Assembly (NCBI GenBank): GCA_020253595.1
Contig: JADCBH010000147.1
Location: 1-6,850 of the forward strand
Length of the DNA stretch: 6,850 nt
Direction: 5' to 3'
DNA from: Brevundimonas sp.
Lineage (GTDB): Bacteria > Pseudomonadota > Alphaproteobacteria > Caulobacterales > Caulobacteraceae
The notes under the pieces: model-generated
What the model was told of the DNA's origin: nothing
Databases searched by the model: none
Seen by the model: the letters and a program-made list of their open reading frames with translations, nothing else
Shown: in pieces, positions 6,115 to 6,850 of the stretch
Position numbering within the stretch: position 1 is the stretch's first letter
Layout of the letters: each line of letters begins with the position of its first letter
Translations under genes and position numbers: made by a program

Positions 6115-6850
6115 GCCGACAACGTCGGCTTCGACGGCAAGGCGGGCGAGACGCTGGCCGACACCATCGGCGCTGGTCCCAACGCCCAGGACTACGCCAA
6201 TAGCGGCTGGAACGCCGCCGACAACAGGATCGGCGGCCAGACTGACAGCCTCAACGCGGCGTCTGCCGGCGTCATTGAGCGGACGCTCGCCGAGCGCGCG
6301 CTCGGCGTTCAGACCCGCGTGTCCATCGACCCGACGACCGGCGTCTACATGGAGGTTCCAGACCGGTGGACCGGGGGCATCCTGGCGCCGGGCTACGCCA
6401 TCCAGAACGAGCTGTTCGGCGGGAAGGGTCTCTCCATCGACTTCCTGAACGGTGGCCAGCCCACCGAGAACCTAGCCCTCAGCGATCGCGGCGGCGAAAG
6501 CTGGGACGGCGGCGCGCAGATCGTCCGTGACCAGCCGCCCCCGGAGACCGATACCAACTCGAAGGCGCAGGAGGAGGCCCGCAAGGAGAGGCTGGCCAAG
6601 TCCTCCGCCCTCATCTCGGGGGTGCTCCCCGCGACCACGAGCGCAGTACCGACCAAGCGGAGCGAACGGACCATGGCTGGATGGGGCTCGATCCTCTCGA
6701 AGTACGGTCGCTTCGGCGACAACCGGATGGCCCACGTCAACCCGGGCGAGGCCATGCTGATGAAGCAGCTTGGCGGCGCCGGAACGCGCAACCCGGTCAC
6801 GGGCGCGTTGGAGTTCTACACCGCGGCCGACGTGACCGGCCTCTACCACG
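5968..6850 (+). CDS. Virion-module protein with duplicated N-terminal domain, cut by window end
   Basis: An open frame with no stop before the window end: 294 residues are visible and the 3' end is missing. ATG 5968 follows GGAGA (5958-5962), 12 bases after the fibre stop. Seen: an N-terminal module (1-49) starting MPGWGAALAKHGRYGDTEMA and containing AHINDRE and GGAGTRNPATGLPEFY; a Gly/Asn-rich middle (50-190) with VSIDPTTGVYMEVPDRW and GGILAPGYAIQNELFGG; a charged helix KAQEEARKERLAK (199-211); and then, at residues 236-284, a second copy starting MAGWGSILSKYGRFGDNRMA. The two copies share 30 of 49 residues by my count. The 'AHxxPGE...GGxGTxNPxTGxxEF' pattern recurs, to my memory, in uncharacterised phage structural proteins. 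No signal peptide or membrane helix is evident. After a fibre gene, an internal or ejection-related virion protein is the best guess, but function is unknown. A fused pair of paralogous genes is the main alternative. Confidence 0.75.
   Translation, partial: MPGWGAALAKHGRYGDTEMAHINDREAKLLYAFGGAGTRNPATGLPEFYADNVGFDGKAGETLADTIGAGPNAQDYANSGWNAADNRIGGQTDSLNAASAGVIERTLAERALGVQTRVSIDPTTGVYMEVPDRWTGGILAPGYAIQNELFGGKGLSIDFLNGGQPTENLALSDRGGESWDGGAQIVRDQPPPETDTNSKAQEEARKERLAKSSALISGVLPATTSAVPTKRSERTMAGWGSILSKYGRFGDNRMAHVNPGEAMLMKQLGGAGTRNPVTGALEFYTAADVTGLYH
6288..6307. repeat. Perfect 20-bp palindrome in the last gene
   Basis: CGCCGAGCGC at 6288-6297 is followed directly by its exact reverse complement at 6298-6307, with no spacer. 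The bases outside (T6287, T6308) do not pair. It codes for part of LAERALG, so codon bias may partly explain it. Confidence 0.8.
6673..6819 (+). repeat. GWG...NPxTGxxEFY module, copy 2
   Basis: Encodes residues 236-284 of the last gene, in the same frame and 705 bases after copy 1. It begins with an ATG (6673) that could act as an internal start; GGAG at 6659-6662 lies 10 bases upstream, a weak ribosome site. Copy 2 carries the fuller AHVNPGEA form where copy 1 has AHINDREA. Confidence 0.85.

Noticed and set aside
6393..6849. Overlapping minus-strand open frames near the window end
   Set aside because: They lie opposite the open frame from 5968, which carries the repeated conserved module and a ribosome site. 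The antisense products show no motif.

Overview
The window is a stretch of a high-GC tailed-phage (or prophage) virion structural module. All seven genes lie on the + strand, packed nearly end to end. The layout and the protein types suggest a podovirus-like phage with an HK97-fold capsid of the SU10/DUF5309 type and a short P22-like tail. The strong G/C bias at third codon positions, and the last gene's motif (AHxNxxE ... GGAGTRNPxTGxxEF), fit a phage of a GC-rich proteobacterium. The alphaproteobacterial guess is from memory of similar proteins and is not proven by the sequence. No integrase, tRNA, insertion sequence, CRISPR array or host gene is visible, so free phage versus prophage cannot be decided here.

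Layout: (1) major capsid protein, 34-1206, ending in tandem stops and followed by a GC-rich hairpin. (2) Putative capsid decoration or head-fibre protein, 1268-1990, followed by a second, near-identical hairpin with a T-run. (3) A 127-aa protein of unknown function with an Ala/Lys linker, 2059-2442. (4) Putative head-to-tail adaptor (P22 gp4-like position), 2445-2879. (5) P22 gp10-like tail hub/DNA-stabilisation protein, 2876-4417. (6) Tail fibre with two tandem beta-domains, 4420-5955. (7) An open-ended gene from 5968 past the window end, whose N-terminal module of about 50 residues occurs again in frame 235 residues later.

How they work together: the capsid protein builds the shell and the second protein probably decorates it. 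The adaptor and the gp10-like hub would close the portal and extend the tail after DNA packaging, and the fibre would be mounted on that tail for host recognition. The last gene is probably another virion or ejection-related protein, by position only. Genes 3 to 7 are coupled by gaps of 2 to 12 bases or by a 4-base overlap, as in one transcript. The two hairpins isolate the two highest-copy genes and probably lower transcription or stabilise mRNA ends between head and tail genes. The most unusual items are the in-frame duplicated module in the last gene and the pair of matching hairpin-plus-ribosome-site cassettes around the decoration gene.
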